Shown: piece by piece, positions 27,733-38,382 of the stretch
How the letters are laid out: every line of letters begins with the position of its first letter
Position numbering within the stretch: the stretch's first letter is position 1
Assembly: GCF_019931755.1 (NCBI RefSeq)
Contig: NZ_CP082918.1
Coordinates: 1,716,001-1,780,000 of the forward strand
From: Sutcliffiella horikoshii
GTDB lineage: Bacteria > Bacillota > Bacilli > Bacillales > Bacillaceae_I
Direction of reading: 5' to 3'
DNA length: 64,000 nucleotides
Notes under the pieces: model-generated
Told to the model about the DNA's origin: nothing
The model's input: only the letters and a program-made list of their open reading frames with translations
The model's database searches: none
Made by a program: the position numbers and the translations under genes

Positions 27733-30700
27733 ATGACGAGAAAAATAAACAAGGTTCTTGTTGCGAACCGCGGCGAGATTGCAATTCGTGTTTTTCGAGC
27801 TTGTACAGAACTGAACATTCGAACAGTTGCTATTTACTCAAATGAGGATATCGGCTCATTCCATCGCTATAAAGCAGATGAAGCATATCTTGTAGGGGAA
27901 GGCAAAAAACCAATTGATGCATATCTTGATATCGATGGAATCATTGAGATTGCAAAAGCAAATGACGTAGATGCGATTCATCCTGGTTATGGTTTTTTAT
28001 CTGAGAACATACATTTTGCCAGAAAATGTGAAGAAGAAGGCATTATCTTTATAGGGCCAACATCCAAACATTTGGATATGTTCGGAGACAAGGTAAAAGC
28101 AAGAACGCAAGCTCAGCTAGCCAATATACCTGTTATACCGGGTACAGATGGTCCGGTTCACTCTTTGGATGAAGTGATGGACTTTGCTGCAACTTACGGC
28201 TATCCATTGATGATCAAAGCTGCATTAGGTGGCGGCGGTCGAGGAATGCGTATCGTCCGTAGCAAATCTGAACTGCGTGAGTCATTTGACCGTGCAAAAT
28301 CAGAAGCGAAAGCAGCATTTGGTAACGATGATGTGTATGTAGAAAAACTAATCGAAAATCCAAAGCATATTGAAGTTCAAATACTTGGAGACCAACATGG
28401 TGAAATCATTCACTTGTTTGAACGCGATTGTTCCATTCAAAGACGTCATCAGAAAGTGGTGGAAATTGCCCCGAGTGTTTCTCTTACTGATGATCTGCGT
28501 GAACGAATTTGTAACGCTGCAGTAGAGTTGATGGAAAATGTGGATTACATTAATGCAGGTACAGTTGAATTCCTGGTTGCAGGAGACGAGTTTTATTTCA
28601 TAGAAGTAAACCCTCGCGTGCAAGTAGAACACACCATTACAGAAATGGTAACCGGTGTGGACATTGTGCAATCCCAAATCATGATTGCAGAAGGACATGC
28701 CTTACATAGCAGCAAACTTGGTATTCCGAAGCAAGAAGACATTAGGGTTCACGGGTTTGCGATTCAGTCCCGTGTAACAACGGAAGATCCGTTAAATGGC
28801 TTCATGCCGGATACTGGAAAGATCATGGCATACCGTTCCGGTGGAGGATTCGGTGTCCGCTTGGATGCAGGAAACGGTTATCAGGGAGCAATCATCACGC
28901 CTTATTATGACTCATTGCTTGTTAAACTCTCCACATGGGCATTAACATTCGAACAGGCTGCATCCAAAATGGAGCGAAATCTTAAGGAATTCCGTATTCG
29001 TGGTATCAAAACCAATATCCCGTTCCTAGAAAACGTAGTAAAGCACCCGAATTTCATGAACGGGGAATATAATACTTCCTTTATTGATACTACGCCTGAA
29101 CTTTTTGTCTTTCCTAAACGAAAAGACCGTGGAACGAAAATGCTTACGTATATTGGGAATGTAACGGTTAACGGATTCCCAGGTGTGGAAAAAAGGAAGA
29201 AACCTATCTTCACGAATCCTAGAATGCCGGAAGTCAGCCGCATCGAGGAAGTTCCAAGCGGTACCAAGCAAATATTGGACGAGCGTGGAGCAGATGGATT
29301 AGTCAAGTGGGTGACAGATCAGAAGGAAGTCTTATTAACAGACACGACCTTTAGAGATGCCCATCAGTCTTTATTGGCTACACGTCTTCGTACGAATGAT
29401 TTAAAACAGATTGCGGAACCAACAGCTAAGTTGCTGCCAAATCTTTTCTCCATGGAGATGTGGGGGGGAGCAACATTTGATGTTGCATACAGATTCTTAA
29501 GTGAAAATCCTTGGGATCGTCTATTGACATTGCGCGAAAACGCACCGAATGTTCTTTTTCAAATGTTACTAAGAGCTTCTAACGCAGTTGGTTACAAGAA
29601 CTACCCAGACAACCTGATAAAAGAATTCGTCGAAAAGTCTGCTTATGCAGGAATTGATGTCTTCCGTATTTTTGACAGCTTGAACTGGGTCAAAGGGATG
29701 ACCTTAGCAATTGATGCGGTTCGAGACTCCGGAAAACTGGCAGAGGCAGCAATCTGCTACACAGGAGATATCAATGACCCAAGCAGAACGAAATATGATC
29801 TGCAATATTATTGTGATATGGCAAAAGAATTGGAAAGAAGCGGTGCTCACATTCTTGCTATCAAGGATATGGCGGGGCTTTTAAAGCCACAATCAGCTTA
29901 TCGTTTAATTTCAACTTTGAAAGAAACGGTGGACATTCCAATTCATCTTCATACACATGATACTAGTGGAAATGGAATCTATATGTATGCAAAAGCAATT
30001 GAAGCAGGCGTTGATATTGTGGACGTGGCCATTAGCTCCATGGCGGGGCTGACTTCTCAGCCAAGTGCCAATTCCCTGTATTATGCACTTGAAGAAACAG
30101 ACCGCAAACCGGATGTATCGGTAAAAGCTCTCGAACAGCTTTCTCATTACTGGGAGGATGTACGTAAATACTACAGTGATTTTGAAAGTGGCATGAACAG
30201 CCCTCACTCCGAGGTTTATATGCACGAAATGCCTGGGGGGCAATATAGTAATCTTCAACAACAAGCGAAAGCGGTAGGACTTGGCGCGCGTTGGGAAGAA
30301 GTGAAACAAATGTACCGTCGTGTAAACGATATGTTTGGTGATATTGTCAAAGTAACACCATCCTCTAAGGTAGTCGGTGATATGGCATTATTCATGGTTC
30401 AAAACAACTTATCTGAACAAGATGTGCTGGAAAAAGGAGAAACGATAGATTTTCCGGATTCTGTTATTGAATTGTTCGAAGGGTATTTGGGACAACCTCA
30501 TGGAGGGTTCCCTGAAGATCTGCAAAGAGTCATTCTAAAAGGGAAATCACCAATTACGGTTCGTCCGGGCGAGCTATTGGATGATGTAGACTTTGAAGAG
30601 ATTCGTAAGAAATTGTTTGAAACATTGAATCGTCAAGTAACAAGCCATGAGATGATTGCTTATGCTCTATATCCAAAAGTGTTCTTGGATTATCAAAAGA

Positions 30701-31176
30701 AATATGAACAATATGGTAATGTATCTGTCTTGGATACACCGACGTTCTTCTTTGGTATGAGACTTGGAGAAGAAATCCAAGTGGAAATCGAGCAAGGAAA
30801 AACATTGATGGTTAAGCTTGTTTCCATCGGAGAGCCGCAAAAAGATGGTACGAGAGTTGTGTACTTTGAATTGAACGGACAACCTCGTGAAGTGAACATA
30901 AAAGATGAAAGTGTCAAATCAGATGTAGTGACAAAACCTAAAATGGATGCGACAAACCCTACACATATCGGTGCAACGATGCCAGGAACAGTTATCAAGG
31001 TATTGGTGGAAAAAGGGGAGAAAGTTTCCAAAGGAGATCACTTGATGATCACAGAAGCGATGAAGATGGAGACGACCGTACAAGCTCCATTCAGTGGTAC
31101 CGTTAAACAAATACATGTGGCAGCTGGAGAAGGCATTGCAACTGGAGACTTATTGATTGAAGTAGATAAAGTTTAA
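27733..31176 (+). CDS. pycA: Pyruvate carboxylase
   Basis: The 1147-residue single-chain biotin enzyme converts pyruvate, bicarbonate and ATP to oxaloacetate. It has biotin carboxylase (about 1-455, ATP loop KAALGGGGRGM), carboxyltransferase (about 530-800, DTTFRDAHQSLLATR), an allosteric/tetramerisation region, and a C-terminal biotinyl domain with Lys1111 in EAMKMET. ATG follows GGGGGAGAC. No ftsW precedes it. It replenishes the TCA cycle next to Pdh in pyruvate use. Confidence 0.97.
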   Translation: MTRKINKVLVANRGEIAIRVFRACTELNIRTVAIYSNEDIGSFHRYKADEAYLVGEGKKPIDAYLDIDGIIEIAKANDVDAIHPGYGFLSENIHFARKCEEEGIIFIGPTSKHLDMFGDKVKARTQAQLANIPVIPGTDGPVHSLDEVMDFAATYGYPLMIKAALGGGGRGMRIVRSKSELRESFDRAKSEAKAAFGNDDVYVEKLIENPKHIEVQILGDQHGEIIHLFERDCSIQRRHQKVVEIAPSVSLTDDLRERICNAAVELMENVDYINAGTVEFLVAGDEFYFIEVNPRVQVEHTITEMVTGVDIVQSQIMIAEGHALHSSKLGIPKQEDIRVHGFAIQSRVTTEDPLNGFMPDTGKIMAYRSGGGFGVRLDAGNGYQGAIITPYYDSLLVKLSTWALTFEQAASKMERNLKEFRIRGIKTNIPFLENVVKHPNFMNGEYNTSFIDTTPELFVFPKRKDRGTKMLTYIGNVTVNGFPGVEKRKKPIFTNPRMPEVSRIEEVPSGTKQILDERGADGLVKWVTDQKEVLLTDTTFRDAHQSLLATRLRTNDLKQIAEPTAKLLPNLFSMEMWGGATFDVAYRFLSENPWDRLLTLRENAPNVLFQMLLRASNAVGYKNYPDNLIKEFVEKSAYAGIDVFRIFDSLNWVKGMTLAIDAVRDSGKLAEAAICYTGDINDPSRTKYDLQYYCDMAKELERSGAHILAIKDMAGLLKPQSAYRLISTLKETVDIPIHLHTHDTSGNGIYMYAKAIEAGVDIVDVAISSMAGLTSQPSANSLYYALEETDRKPDVSVKALEQLSHYWEDVRKYYSDFESGMNSPHSEVYMHEMPGGQYSNLQQQAKAVGLGARWEEVKQMYRRVNDMFGDIVKVTPSSKVVGDMALFMVQNNLSEQDVLEKGETIDFPDSVIELFEGYLGQPHGGFPEDLQRVILKGKSPITVRPGELLDDVDFEEIRKKLFETLNRQVTSHEMIAYALYPKVFLDYQKKYEQYGNVSVLDTPTFFFGMRLGEEIQVEIEQGKTLMVKLVSIGEPQKDGTRVVYFELNGQPREVNIKDESVKSDVVTKPKMDATNPTHIGATMPGTVIKVLVEKGEKVSKGDHLMITEAMKMETTVQAPFSGTVKQIHVAAGEGIATGDLLIEVDKV

Positions 31177-31191
31177 TTAACATTTACAATT

Positions 31192-31236
31192 AAAAGAACC
31201 TGAGAGTGATGGACCATCCTTCTCAGGTTCTTTTTT
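31192..31236 (+). terminator. Terminator of pycA
   Basis: AAAAGAACCTGAGA/TCTCAGGTTCTTTT stem with T6. Confidence 0.9.
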
Positions 31237-31303
31237 ATTTAACCCATCCAAACTTTCTTTCGTTTAGTTATGTACCTATAATGGTGTCTGAGGTGACTAA
31301 CTT

Positions 31304-32725
31304 ATGACTTTATCAATCATGTGGTTTCGCAGAGATTTTCGCTTACAGGACAACACTGCCTTATACCACGCGGTAAAGGAAACACAACATAGAAAAGAGC
31401 CTTTACTGTTTGTATACCATCTAGATCCGGTTTTCACCACAAATGATACCCCTAATCACCGCTTTTTCTTTGCTGCGTTGGACAGGTTTGTTAAACGGTG
31501 TGAAAAGCAGGGGATATATATTCATTTAGTGGAGGGGACTTGGCAAGAAGCATTCTCTCAAATTTTAGAACACTTCCCTGAAGTGACATCATTATACTAT
31601 AACCAAGATGAAGTCGGAGCTGGGCAAAAGCGAGATGAAGCTGTAGACAAGTTCGTTCTTGAAAGAGGAATTCGGGTTTCTTCCCATATCGACTACACCA
31701 TCCACGGTGCTAATGAAGTGAAAAAGCCGGACAATTCCATTTACAAAGTTTTTACTCCCTATTTTAAGAAGTGGATTGCTCAGCCTAAAAGAGATCCGTA
31801 TATCTTAACTAAAGAAGACCTAACTATAAACAGTATCAAAAATGATGCATTGTATTCTAAGGGGAAAAATGCTTTAACAAATCTGATAAAGGTATCAGAT
31901 CAACATTTAATTCCGGATGAAGAAGCTGCATGGAAAGTATTAAACTCATTCTTAAAAATGAAAATTGATGAGTATGATCGTTTTAGGGACATCCCCTCTG
32001 CTGATGCGACTTCAAGGTTATCCGTCCATTTAAGAACAGGAACTATATCCGCTAGGACAGTTTTGTATTATATTCAAGAAAAGCAACAAACTTCCTATAG
32101 CACAGGGATGGATACATTTTTAAAAGAACTGGCATGGCGGGACTTCTACAATATGATTTATCATCACTACCCTGATAGCAAAACAATGGAAATAGATGAT
32201 AAGTATCAGGAGCTCAAATGGAATGACGATCACAACCTTTTAGAGTTATGGAAAAAAGGAAGTACAGGATTTCCAATTGTAGATGCGGGAATGAGGCAAC
32301 TGGCCGAAGAAGGATGGTTGCATAACCGTGTAAGGATGATTAACGCTTCCTTCCTCACGAAAGACTTTATGATGGATTGGAGGCTGGGAGAGAGGTACTT
32401 TGAACAGATGTTACACGATTATGATGAGGCATCCAATATCGGAGGCTGGCAGTGGGCAGCATCTGTTGGGACGGACGCAGTGCCGTATTTCCGTGTCTTT
32501 AATCCTATTACACAATCAATCCGGTTTGATCCTAAAGGGGAGTATATTAAAAAGTACCTTCCAGAGCTAAGTGGAGTTTCCGAAAAGTACATTCATGAGC
32601 CTTGGAAAATGGATGAATATGAACAAGAGGAAGCAGGATGTGTGATAGACAAAGATTATCCTCGACCTGTGGTAGACCATGCGGTACAAAGGAAAAAGGC
32701 AATTCAAATGTTTAAGGAATTATAG
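31304..32725 (+). CDS. phrB: Deoxyribodipyrimidine photolyase
   Basis: The 473-residue cryptochrome/photolyase starts MTLSIMWFRRDFRLQDNTAL (antenna-binding Rossmann domain, 1-130). It has the FAD-binding helical domain with WRDFYNMIYHH, GFPIVDAGMRQLAEEGWLHNR and GGWQWAASVGTDAVPYFRVFNP. It should repair cyclobutane pyrimidine dimers in light. It is bounded by terminators on both sides and interrupts the pycA-ctaA order of B. subtilis, so it is an insertion in this lineage. Confidence 0.93.
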   Translation: MTLSIMWFRRDFRLQDNTALYHAVKETQHRKEPLLFVYHLDPVFTTNDTPNHRFFFAALDRFVKRCEKQGIYIHLVEGTWQEAFSQILEHFPEVTSLYYNQDEVGAGQKRDEAVDKFVLERGIRVSSHIDYTIHGANEVKKPDNSIYKVFTPYFKKWIAQPKRDPYILTKEDLTINSIKNDALYSKGKNALTNLIKVSDQHLIPDEEAAWKVLNSFLKMKIDEYDRFRDIPSADATSRLSVHLRTGTISARTVLYYIQEKQQTSYSTGMDTFLKELAWRDFYNMIYHHYPDSKTMEIDDKYQELKWNDDHNLLELWKKGSTGFPIVDAGMRQLAEEGWLHNRVRMINASFLTKDFMMDWRLGERYFEQMLHDYDEASNIGGWQWAASVGTDAVPYFRVFNPITQSIRFDPKGEYIKKYLPELSGVSEKYIHEPWKMDEYEQEEAGCVIDKDYPRPVVDHAVQRKKAIQMFKEL

Positions 32726-32733
32726 TGACTTTA

Positions 32734-32775
32734 TATAAAAAACGAGTGGGCGTTGTGAGCCCACTCGTTTTTATA
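32734..32775. terminator. Bidirectional terminator between phrB and ctaA
   Basis: A stem of about 16 bp including AAACGAGTGGG and complement, with T5, between converging genes. Confidence 0.9.
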
Positions 32776-33709
32776 TAGATTTCGTTGTTTGGTTGTTTAG
32801 TTTCACTTGATTGGTTTTATTCCGGGTTACTAGCATTAAGAAGTAGCTCAATACTCCGAATAAACAAGAGATAATTAAAGCGTGTAAAAGTGCTACAAAG
32901 ATATTTAAGTTGGTCAGCACAACTAATGCTCCGGTTGTAGCTTGAGAAAGTACAAGAATGGAGCAAATGACCCAGCCGATTTTTATTACAGGCTGGTGTT
33001 TGTATTTCTTGATGGCAAGGATTGTGACATAAACAATCCAGACGACAATTAGTCCTGCCGCAGCTCGGTGTCCCATTTGAATCCATTCATGCATTTGGGT
33101 GGGAATCCCCAGTCCGTTCCGTGTACAGCTTGGCCAACTTGGGCATGCTAAGCTTGCGCCAACATGTCTTACTAATGCTCCACTATATACCACCAGATAG
33201 CAGTAAACAATAATACCGATAATATGGAACGACATACGTCGGTCTACTATCAATGTTTCAGCATCAAACTTCTTATCTACTTCAAAAATGAGTAGTGTAA
33301 GAAGGAAGACGGAGGCAAATGAAATGAGTGAAATCCCAAAGTGAAGTGCCAGAACTGCAGAAGATTGTCCCCACATAACAGCAGCAGCTCCAATTAGAGC
33401 TTGTAAGATTAATACCAGAAAGGATAACAGTGCCAAAAATTTTGTCTCTCGTTTATGGCCAATTACTCTCCAAGCCCATACTGCAAGAGTCAGAACCATA
33501 AGAGCTGCTAATCCTGAAACTATACGGTGACTTAACTCAACAATAAGAGCGAAGTCGATATTACTTGGAATAAGTTCACCATGACAGAGAGGCCAAGATC
33601 TTCCGCACCCCATACCGGAACCGGTTTTTGTAACAAGTGCTCCCCCAATCAAAACAAATAGCATGACAATAGACGTGCAAACGGCGAACCATTTTAACAA
33701 TTTATACAC
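32771..33709 (-). CDS. ctaA: Heme A synthase
   Basis: The 312-residue enzyme has eight hydrophobic segments in two four-helix halves, with heme-ligand histidines in [19 protein letters not shown] and LLHAL. The paired cysteines in GRSWPLCHG and [10 protein letters not shown] are typical of the Gram-positive type. It oxidises heme O to heme A for cytochrome aa3/caa3. The GTG at 33709 follows AGAAGGTG; longer in-frame starts would add residues not expected for the family. Confidence 0.94.
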   Translation of the reverse strand: MYKLLKWFAVCTSIVMLFVLIGGALVTKTGSGMGCGRSWPLCHGELIPSNIDFALIVELSHRIVSGLAALMVLTLAVWAWRVIGHKRETKFLALLSFLVLILQALIGAAAVMWGQSSAVLALHFGISLISFASVFLLTLLIFEVDKKFDAETLIVDRRMSFHIIGIIVYCYLVVYSGALVRHVGASLACPSWPSCTRNGLGIPTQMHEWIQMGHRAAAGLIVVWIVYVTILAIKKYKHQPVIKIGWVICSILVLSQATTGALVVLTNLNIFVALLHALIISCLFGVLSYFLMLVTRNKTNQVKLNNQTTKSI

Positions 33710-33923
33710 TAGATTCACCTTCTCAGAAAGAATTTGTATCTCCCTTATATTAAAAAAGAAACAGAAATGGTAAAATAATAAACGTCCTCCCAATACTACA
33801 CAATCTTACGGTAATTGACAATATCCTCATATAGTTCTCGTTGAGGAAATTATTATCGTGAAAAAGGTTGAATAATGGGGTGGAGTTTGCTAGTAATATA
33901 TAAGGGAAGTTTGTAATTAGCTG

Positions 33924-33940
33924 TTTCACACTTGTGAAAA
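33924..33940. promoter_or_regulatory. Palindrome resembling a ResD-type site
   Basis: TTTCACA and TGTGAAA are perfect inverted halves two bases apart. The right half with its flanks (CTTGTGAAAA) approaches the ResD consensus TTTGTGAAT as I remember it. ResD activates ctaA and ctaB transcription in B. subtilis. Confidence 0.4.
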
Positions 33941-34031
33941 GCTTCAACAAATCCTATTATATACCGTTTTATTACGCACGGGTTGCAATCTCTCTAGGTG
34001 ACACAAATTAGTCATATTTTCTTCAAATATA

Positions 34032-34040
34032 ATTCACAAA
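34032..34040 (-). promoter_or_regulatory. Candidate ResD binding site
   Basis: ATTCACAAA is the exact complement of TTTGTGAAT, the consensus I recall for ResD. It lies 158 bases before ctaB. Confidence 0.4.
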
Positions 34041-34130
34041 GTATTTAGCAAATATGATTTAATATACAGAGAGAATGTTGCCAAGCACTTGTTGCTCTTT
34101 ACGTGCATAACCCGCATTAAAGTGCGGTAG

Positions 34131-34144
34131 TGAAAACGCATTCA
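34131..34144 (+). promoter_or_regulatory. cre-like CcpA site upstream of ctaB
   Basis: TGAAAACGCATTCA matches 13 of 14 positions of TGWAANCGNTNWCA. Glucose repression of the cta cluster is known in B. subtilis, so a CcpA role is plausible. Confidence 0.55.
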
Positions 34145-34197
34145 CATGCTCATTTGTTTTGCAAATGATTGCATTAAGGTTCAAAGGAGGAATATAA

Positions 34198-35139
34198 ATG
34201 GCAAATTTGAGGACTTTGGACCAAGCGCCTGCTTCATTATCAGATGAACGTCCTCAAGATATGGAAGTTGCTCCTTCAAAATGGAAAGACTTCTTAGCGC
34301 TAATTAAAATTGGAATAGTGAACTCCAATTTCATCACAACGTTTACCGGTCTCTGGTTAGCTATATATTTTACCCAGACAGATGGTTTTATCGCTAATTT
34401 GGATATTGTCCTTTTAACTATGATAGGATCTTCACTGGTAGTTGCGGGTTCCTGTAGTTTAAACAACTATATTGACAGAGATATTGATCATCTCATGTCT
34501 AGAACGAAGAACCGTCCTACTGTAACCGGAAGAATGGATCCAAAAGGAGCGCTTTATCTTGGTTTGTTCCTTACAGCAGTAGGAACCATTATCCTAGCTT
34601 TTACAACGATTACAGCAGCTGTAATCGGACTTATCGGGGCTTTCACCTATGTGGTTTTATATACAATGTGGTCAAAAAGGAAAAATACGCTCAACACTGT
34701 AATAGGAAGTGTGTCAGGTGCGGTGCCGCCGCTTATCGGATGGGCTGCAGTTGACCCAGGACTTTCTTTGATTGCCTGGATATTATTTTTCATCATGTTT
34801 GTATGGCAAATACCACATTTCCTTGCCATCGCCATCCGAAGATGCGAGGAATACCGAAATGCAGGCATACCAATGCTTCCTGTTGTTCATGGTTTTGACA
34901 TAACAAGAAGACAAATGCTTGTATGGGTTGCCTGTTTATTGCCGCTTCCTTTTTGGTTATTTGACCTCGGAGCGGGATTAATCATATTGGCGACACTGTT
35001 GAATTTAGGCTGGCTTGCTCTTAGTATTGCAGGTTTCAGGATGAAGGATGGAATGAAGTGGGCAACATTGATGTTTGTTTACTCATTAAATTATCTAACT
35101 ATCTTATTTGTTTCCATGATCATCGTTACTATCTTTTAA
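34198..35139 (+). CDS. ctaB: Protoheme IX farnesyltransferase (heme O synthase)
   Basis: The 313-residue polytopic UbiA-family prenyltransferase has the first Asp-rich motif [19 protein letters not shown] (about 89-107) and the second [12 protein letters not shown] region. It adds a farnesyl group to heme B, feeding CtaA. CAAAGGAGG precedes the ATG. It is divergent from ctaA. Confidence 0.95.
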   Translation: MANLRTLDQAPASLSDERPQDMEVAPSKWKDFLALIKIGIVNSNFITTFTGLWLAIYFTQTDGFIANLDIVLLTMIGSSLVVAGSCSLNNYIDRDIDHLMSRTKNRPTVTGRMDPKGALYLGLFLTAVGTIILAFTTITAAVIGLIGAFTYVVLYTMWSKRKNTLNTVIGSVSGAVPPLIGWAAVDPGLSLIAWILFFIMFVWQIPHFLAIAIRRCEEYRNAGIPMLPVVHGFDITRRQMLVWVACLLPLPFWLFDLGAGLIILATLLNLGWLALSIAGFRMKDGMKWATLMFVYSLNYLTILFVSMIIVTIF

Positions 35140-35164
35140 GATCAAGGAATATATAAGAGAGCAT

Positions 35165-35200
35165 GACAGCTATTGCTTATAAAGGGTAGCTGTCTGTTTT
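35165..35200 (+). terminator. Terminator or attenuator after ctaB
   Basis: GACAGCTA/TAGCTGTC stem, 14-base loop and a short T-run. Read-through into ctaC is possible. Confidence 0.65.
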
Positions 35201-35244
35201 CACGCGAAACACCTCAAATTTTAAGGGTGAAATTACATAACCTG

Positions 35245-35253
35245 TGGTATAGT
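35245..35253 (+). promoter_or_regulatory. Extended -10 promoter candidate of ctaC
   Basis: TGGTATAGT lies 170 bases before ctaC with no clear -35 box, as expected if an activator is required. Confidence 0.4.
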
Positions 35254-35423
35254 AAACAATGGGTGCGAAAATTGTCCTTTTGAGGTAAAAAGTGTATAGC
35301 TGATATGGTGAAAACCAGTTGGCTCTAAATCTTTGTGATTAGATTCTTTCTCTAAGCTTTGAAGGAATTTATCAATACATTCTACTTCACTCACTAAATA
35401 TGAAAGAGGGGTTTGATTAGGCT

Positions 35424-36485
35424 ATGAAGAAATGGCTACCTAATTGGCGTATAGTATCACTTTTCAGTGTAATGGCGCTATTCTTAGCAGGCTGTGGTAA
35501 ACCGTTCTTATCTACACTTCAGCCAGTAGGTGAAGTGGCAGATATGCAAAAATCACTGATTTTGTTAAGCTCAGCAATTATGATTCTTGTAGTAGTTGTG
35601 GTTTCTATTATCTTCATTTACGTTGTGGTGAAATTCCGCCAGCGTAAGGGCGATAAAGAAATTATTCCAAAGCAAGTGGAAGGAAGCCACAAGCTTGAAA
35701 TCACCTGGACTGTTATTCCGATTTTATTACTTTTAATCTTAGCAGTTCCAACTGTATCTTACACTTTCAACCTTGCGGATGTCCGCGAAATGGATAAGGA
35801 AGAGTCTGATGCACTAGTAGTAAACGTTACTGCACATTTGTACTGGTGGGAGTTCGAATACCCAGAGTATGGTGTTGTAACAAGTCAAGACTTATATGTA
35901 CCTACAGATGAAAATGTTTACTTCAACTTGGAAGCAAGTCAAGTAAAACACTCATTCTGGATTCCTTCTGCGGGAGGAAAAATGGATACAAATACGGACA
36001 ACGTAAACCGTTTCTGGTTGAACTTTGATTCAGAGCGTGTTGGCCAAGCAGAAAACTTATTCCACGGTAAATGTGCCGAGTTATGCGGACCTTCACATGC
36101 ACTGATGGATTTCAAAGTGAAAACCATGCCTCGTGAAGATTTTGATCAATGGATTGAAAACATGCAAGGCAAAGAGCATGCAGCAGATACTGATCTTGCG
36201 CAAGCTGGTGAAGAAATCTTCAACCAAAGCTGTATCACATGTCACGCTGTTGGAGCAGATGCACAAGCTGACGCTGGGGTTGCACCTAACTTAACAAACT
36301 TCGGGGACCGCACTAAAATTGCTGGTATATTAGATCATACTCCAGAAAATCTGGAAAAATGGTTGAAAGATCCTGAAAAAGTTAAACCAGCTAACTTGAT
36401 GACAGATACTTACGGTAACTTGGAACAAGAAGAGGTTGACGCTCTTGTTGAATACTTAATGTCATTAAAAGTGGACGAAGAATAG
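35424..36485 (+). CDS. ctaC: Cytochrome c oxidase subunit II with fused cytochrome c (caa3 type)
   Basis: The 353-residue lipoprotein (FLAG-Cys24) has two transmembrane helices, a cupredoxin domain with CuA ligands in GKCAELCGPSHALM, and a C-terminal cytochrome c domain with Cys270-x-x-Cys273-His274. It accepts electrons and passes them from heme c to CuA on the outer face. It starts the ctaCDEF operon. Confidence 0.97.
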   Translation: MKKWLPNWRIVSLFSVMALFLAGCGKPFLSTLQPVGEVADMQKSLILLSSAIMILVVVVVSIIFIYVVVKFRQRKGDKEIIPKQVEGSHKLEITWTVIPILLLLILAVPTVSYTFNLADVREMDKEESDALVVNVTAHLYWWEFEYPEYGVVTSQDLYVPTDENVYFNLEASQVKHSFWIPSAGGKMDTNTDNVNRFWLNFDSERVGQAENLFHGKCAELCGPSHALMDFKVKTMPREDFDQWIENMQGKEHAADTDLAQAGEEIFNQSCITCHAVGADAQADAGVAPNLTNFGDRTKIAGILDHTPENLEKWLKDPEKVKPANLMTDTYGNLEQEEVDALVEYLMSLKVDEE

Positions 36486-36510
36486 ATTTCACAGAAAGGG
36501 AGGTTACATT

Positions 36511-38382
36511 GTGAGTACGTTAGCACAGAAAAAAGGCTTTGGCGCAACTGTATGGGACTATCTGACAACAGTAGACCATAAGAAAATTGCCATCCTTTAC
36601 CTTATTGCCGGCGGTTTCTTCTTTATCGTCGGTGGCTTGGAAGCGATGTTCATTCGTATCCAGCTGGCTTTGCCTAATAATGATTTTTTAGCTGCAGGCC
36701 TTTATAATGAAATACTTACTATGCACGGAACAACAATGATTTTCCTGGCAGCCATGCCATTATTGTTTGCGTTTATGAACGCAGCTGTTCCATTACAAAT
36801 CGGTGCACGTGATGTTGCATTCCCATTTATCAACGCACTAGGTTTTTGGTTGTTCTTCTTCGGAGGAGTATTCCTGAACATGAGTTGGTTCTTAGGTGGG
36901 GCACCTGATGCTGGATGGACTTCTTATGCATCGCTTTCACTAGCATCTGAAGGTCATGGTATTGACTTTTATGCGTTAGGGCTTCAAATATCGGGTATTG
37001 GTACACTAATTGGTGGTATTAACTTCCTAGTTACGATCATCAACATGCGTGCACCTGGTATGACATATATGCGTATGCCATTATTCACATGGTCTACGTT
37101 TGTAGCATCCGCATTAATCCTTTTTGCTTTCCCTCCATTAACTGTAGGGTTGGCGTTAATGATGTTCGACCGCCTTTTCGGAACAGCATTCTTTGATCCG
37201 AACCTCGGGGGTAACACGGTAATCTGGGAGCATTTATTCTGGATTTTCGGACATCCTGAAGTTTACATCTTAATCTTACCGGCATTCGGTATTTTCTCTG
37301 ATGTATTCTCAACTTTCTCTAAGAAACGCTTGTTCGGATACTCTTCCATGGTATTTGCAACTGTTTTAATCGGATTCTTAGGATTCATGGTATGGGCTCA
37401 CCATATGTTCACAACAGGTCTTGGACCGATCGCGAACGCAATCTTTGCGGTTGCAACAATGGCAATTGCCGTACCAACTGGTATTAAAATCTTTAACTGG
37501 ATGTTCACGATGTGGGGCGGACAGTTACAAATCAATACTGCAATGCTTTGGTCTATTGCTTTTATTCCAAGTTTCGTACTTGGTGGGGTAACAGGGGTAA
37601 TGTTAGCTTCTGCTGCGGCTGACTATCAATACCATGATTCTTATTTCGTAGTAGCCCACTTCCACTATGTAATCGTTGGTGGAGTAGTGTTTGGTCTATT
37701 CGCTGGACTTCACTACTGGTGGCCGAAGATTTTTGGTAAGATTTTAGATGAGACTTTAGGAAAGATAACTTTCTGGTTATTCTTCATTGGTTTCCATTTA
37801 ACGTTCTTTATCCAACATTTCCTTGGACTTATGGGGATGCCACGTCGTGTATTCACATTCGGTAAGGATTTAGGATGGGAACTTGGGAACTTAATCAGTT
37901 CCATCGGTGCTATTTTCATGGCACTTGCAACTGTTGTATTGTTCATCAATATCATAAAGACTGCTTTAAGCAAGCAGACTGTTGCTGGCGATGCTTGGGG
38001 CTATGGCCGTACATTAGAATGGTCCATTCCTTCTCCACCACCAGAACACAACTTTACGCAAACACCACTTGTTCGTGGACTTGATCCTCTATGGGTTGAG
38101 AAGATGGAAGGTAAAAAAGGCATGACGCCTGCAGAACCAATCGGAGACATTCATATGCCAAACGGTTCCATTCTTCCGTTCATCATTTCATTAGGTCTAT
38201 TCATTGCAGCATTTGGTGTTATGTATAGAGCAGATTACACATGGGGTCTTCCAGTGATGATCATTGGTCTATTAGTAACATTTGGTGCCATGTTCTTCCG
38301 TTCTATAATCGACGATCATGGATATCATATTCATAAAGAAGATCTTCTTGCTGAAGATGATGACAAGGGGGCGAAGCTATAA
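36511..38382 (+). CDS. ctaD: Cytochrome c oxidase subunit I
   Basis: The 623-residue heme-copper oxidase subunit has the heme a ligand in TMHGTTMIFL, the copper and tyrosine motif HPEVYILILPAFG, MVWAHHMF and the heme a3/a histidines in VVAHFHYVI. About 14 helices. GTG start behind AAAGGGAGG. The stop overlaps the ctaE start. Confidence 0.97.
   Translation: MSTLAQKKGFGATVWDYLTTVDHKKIAILYLIAGGFFFIVGGLEAMFIRIQLALPNNDFLAAGLYNEILTMHGTTMIFLAAMPLLFAFMNAAVPLQIGARDVAFPFINALGFWLFFFGGVFLNMSWFLGGAPDAGWTSYASLSLASEGHGIDFYALGLQISGIGTLIGGINFLVTIINMRAPGMTYMRMPLFTWSTFVASALILFAFPPLTVGLALMMFDRLFGTAFFDPNLGGNTVIWEHLFWIFGHPEVYILILPAFGIFSDVFSTFSKKRLFGYSSMVFATVLIGFLGFMVWAHHMFTTGLGPIANAIFAVATMAIAVPTGIKIFNWMFTMWGGQLQINTAMLWSIAFIPSFVLGGVTGVMLASAAADYQYHDSYFVVAHFHYVIVGGVVFGLFAGLHYWWPKIFGKILDETLGKITFWLFFIGFHLTFFIQHFLGLMGMPRRVFTFGKDLGWELGNLISSIGAIFMALATVVLFINIIKTALSKQTVAGDAWGYGRTLEWSIPSPPPEHNFTQTPLVRGLDPLWVEKMEGKKGMTPAEPIGDIHMPNGSILPFIISLGLFIAAFGVMYRADYTWGLPVMIIGLLVTFGAMFFRSIIDDHGYHIHKEDLLAEDDDKGAKL

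Larger units (their letters stand above)
33710..34197. other. Divergent ctaA-ctaB control region
   Basis: A 490-base region with no gene. It holds a 16 bp palindrome TTTCACA-CT-TGTGAAA (33924-33939), ATTCACAAA (34032-34040), a cre-like site (34131-34144) and a small hairpin CATTTG/CAAATG (34151-34167) just before ctaB. It probably carries promoters for both directions. Confidence 0.6.
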
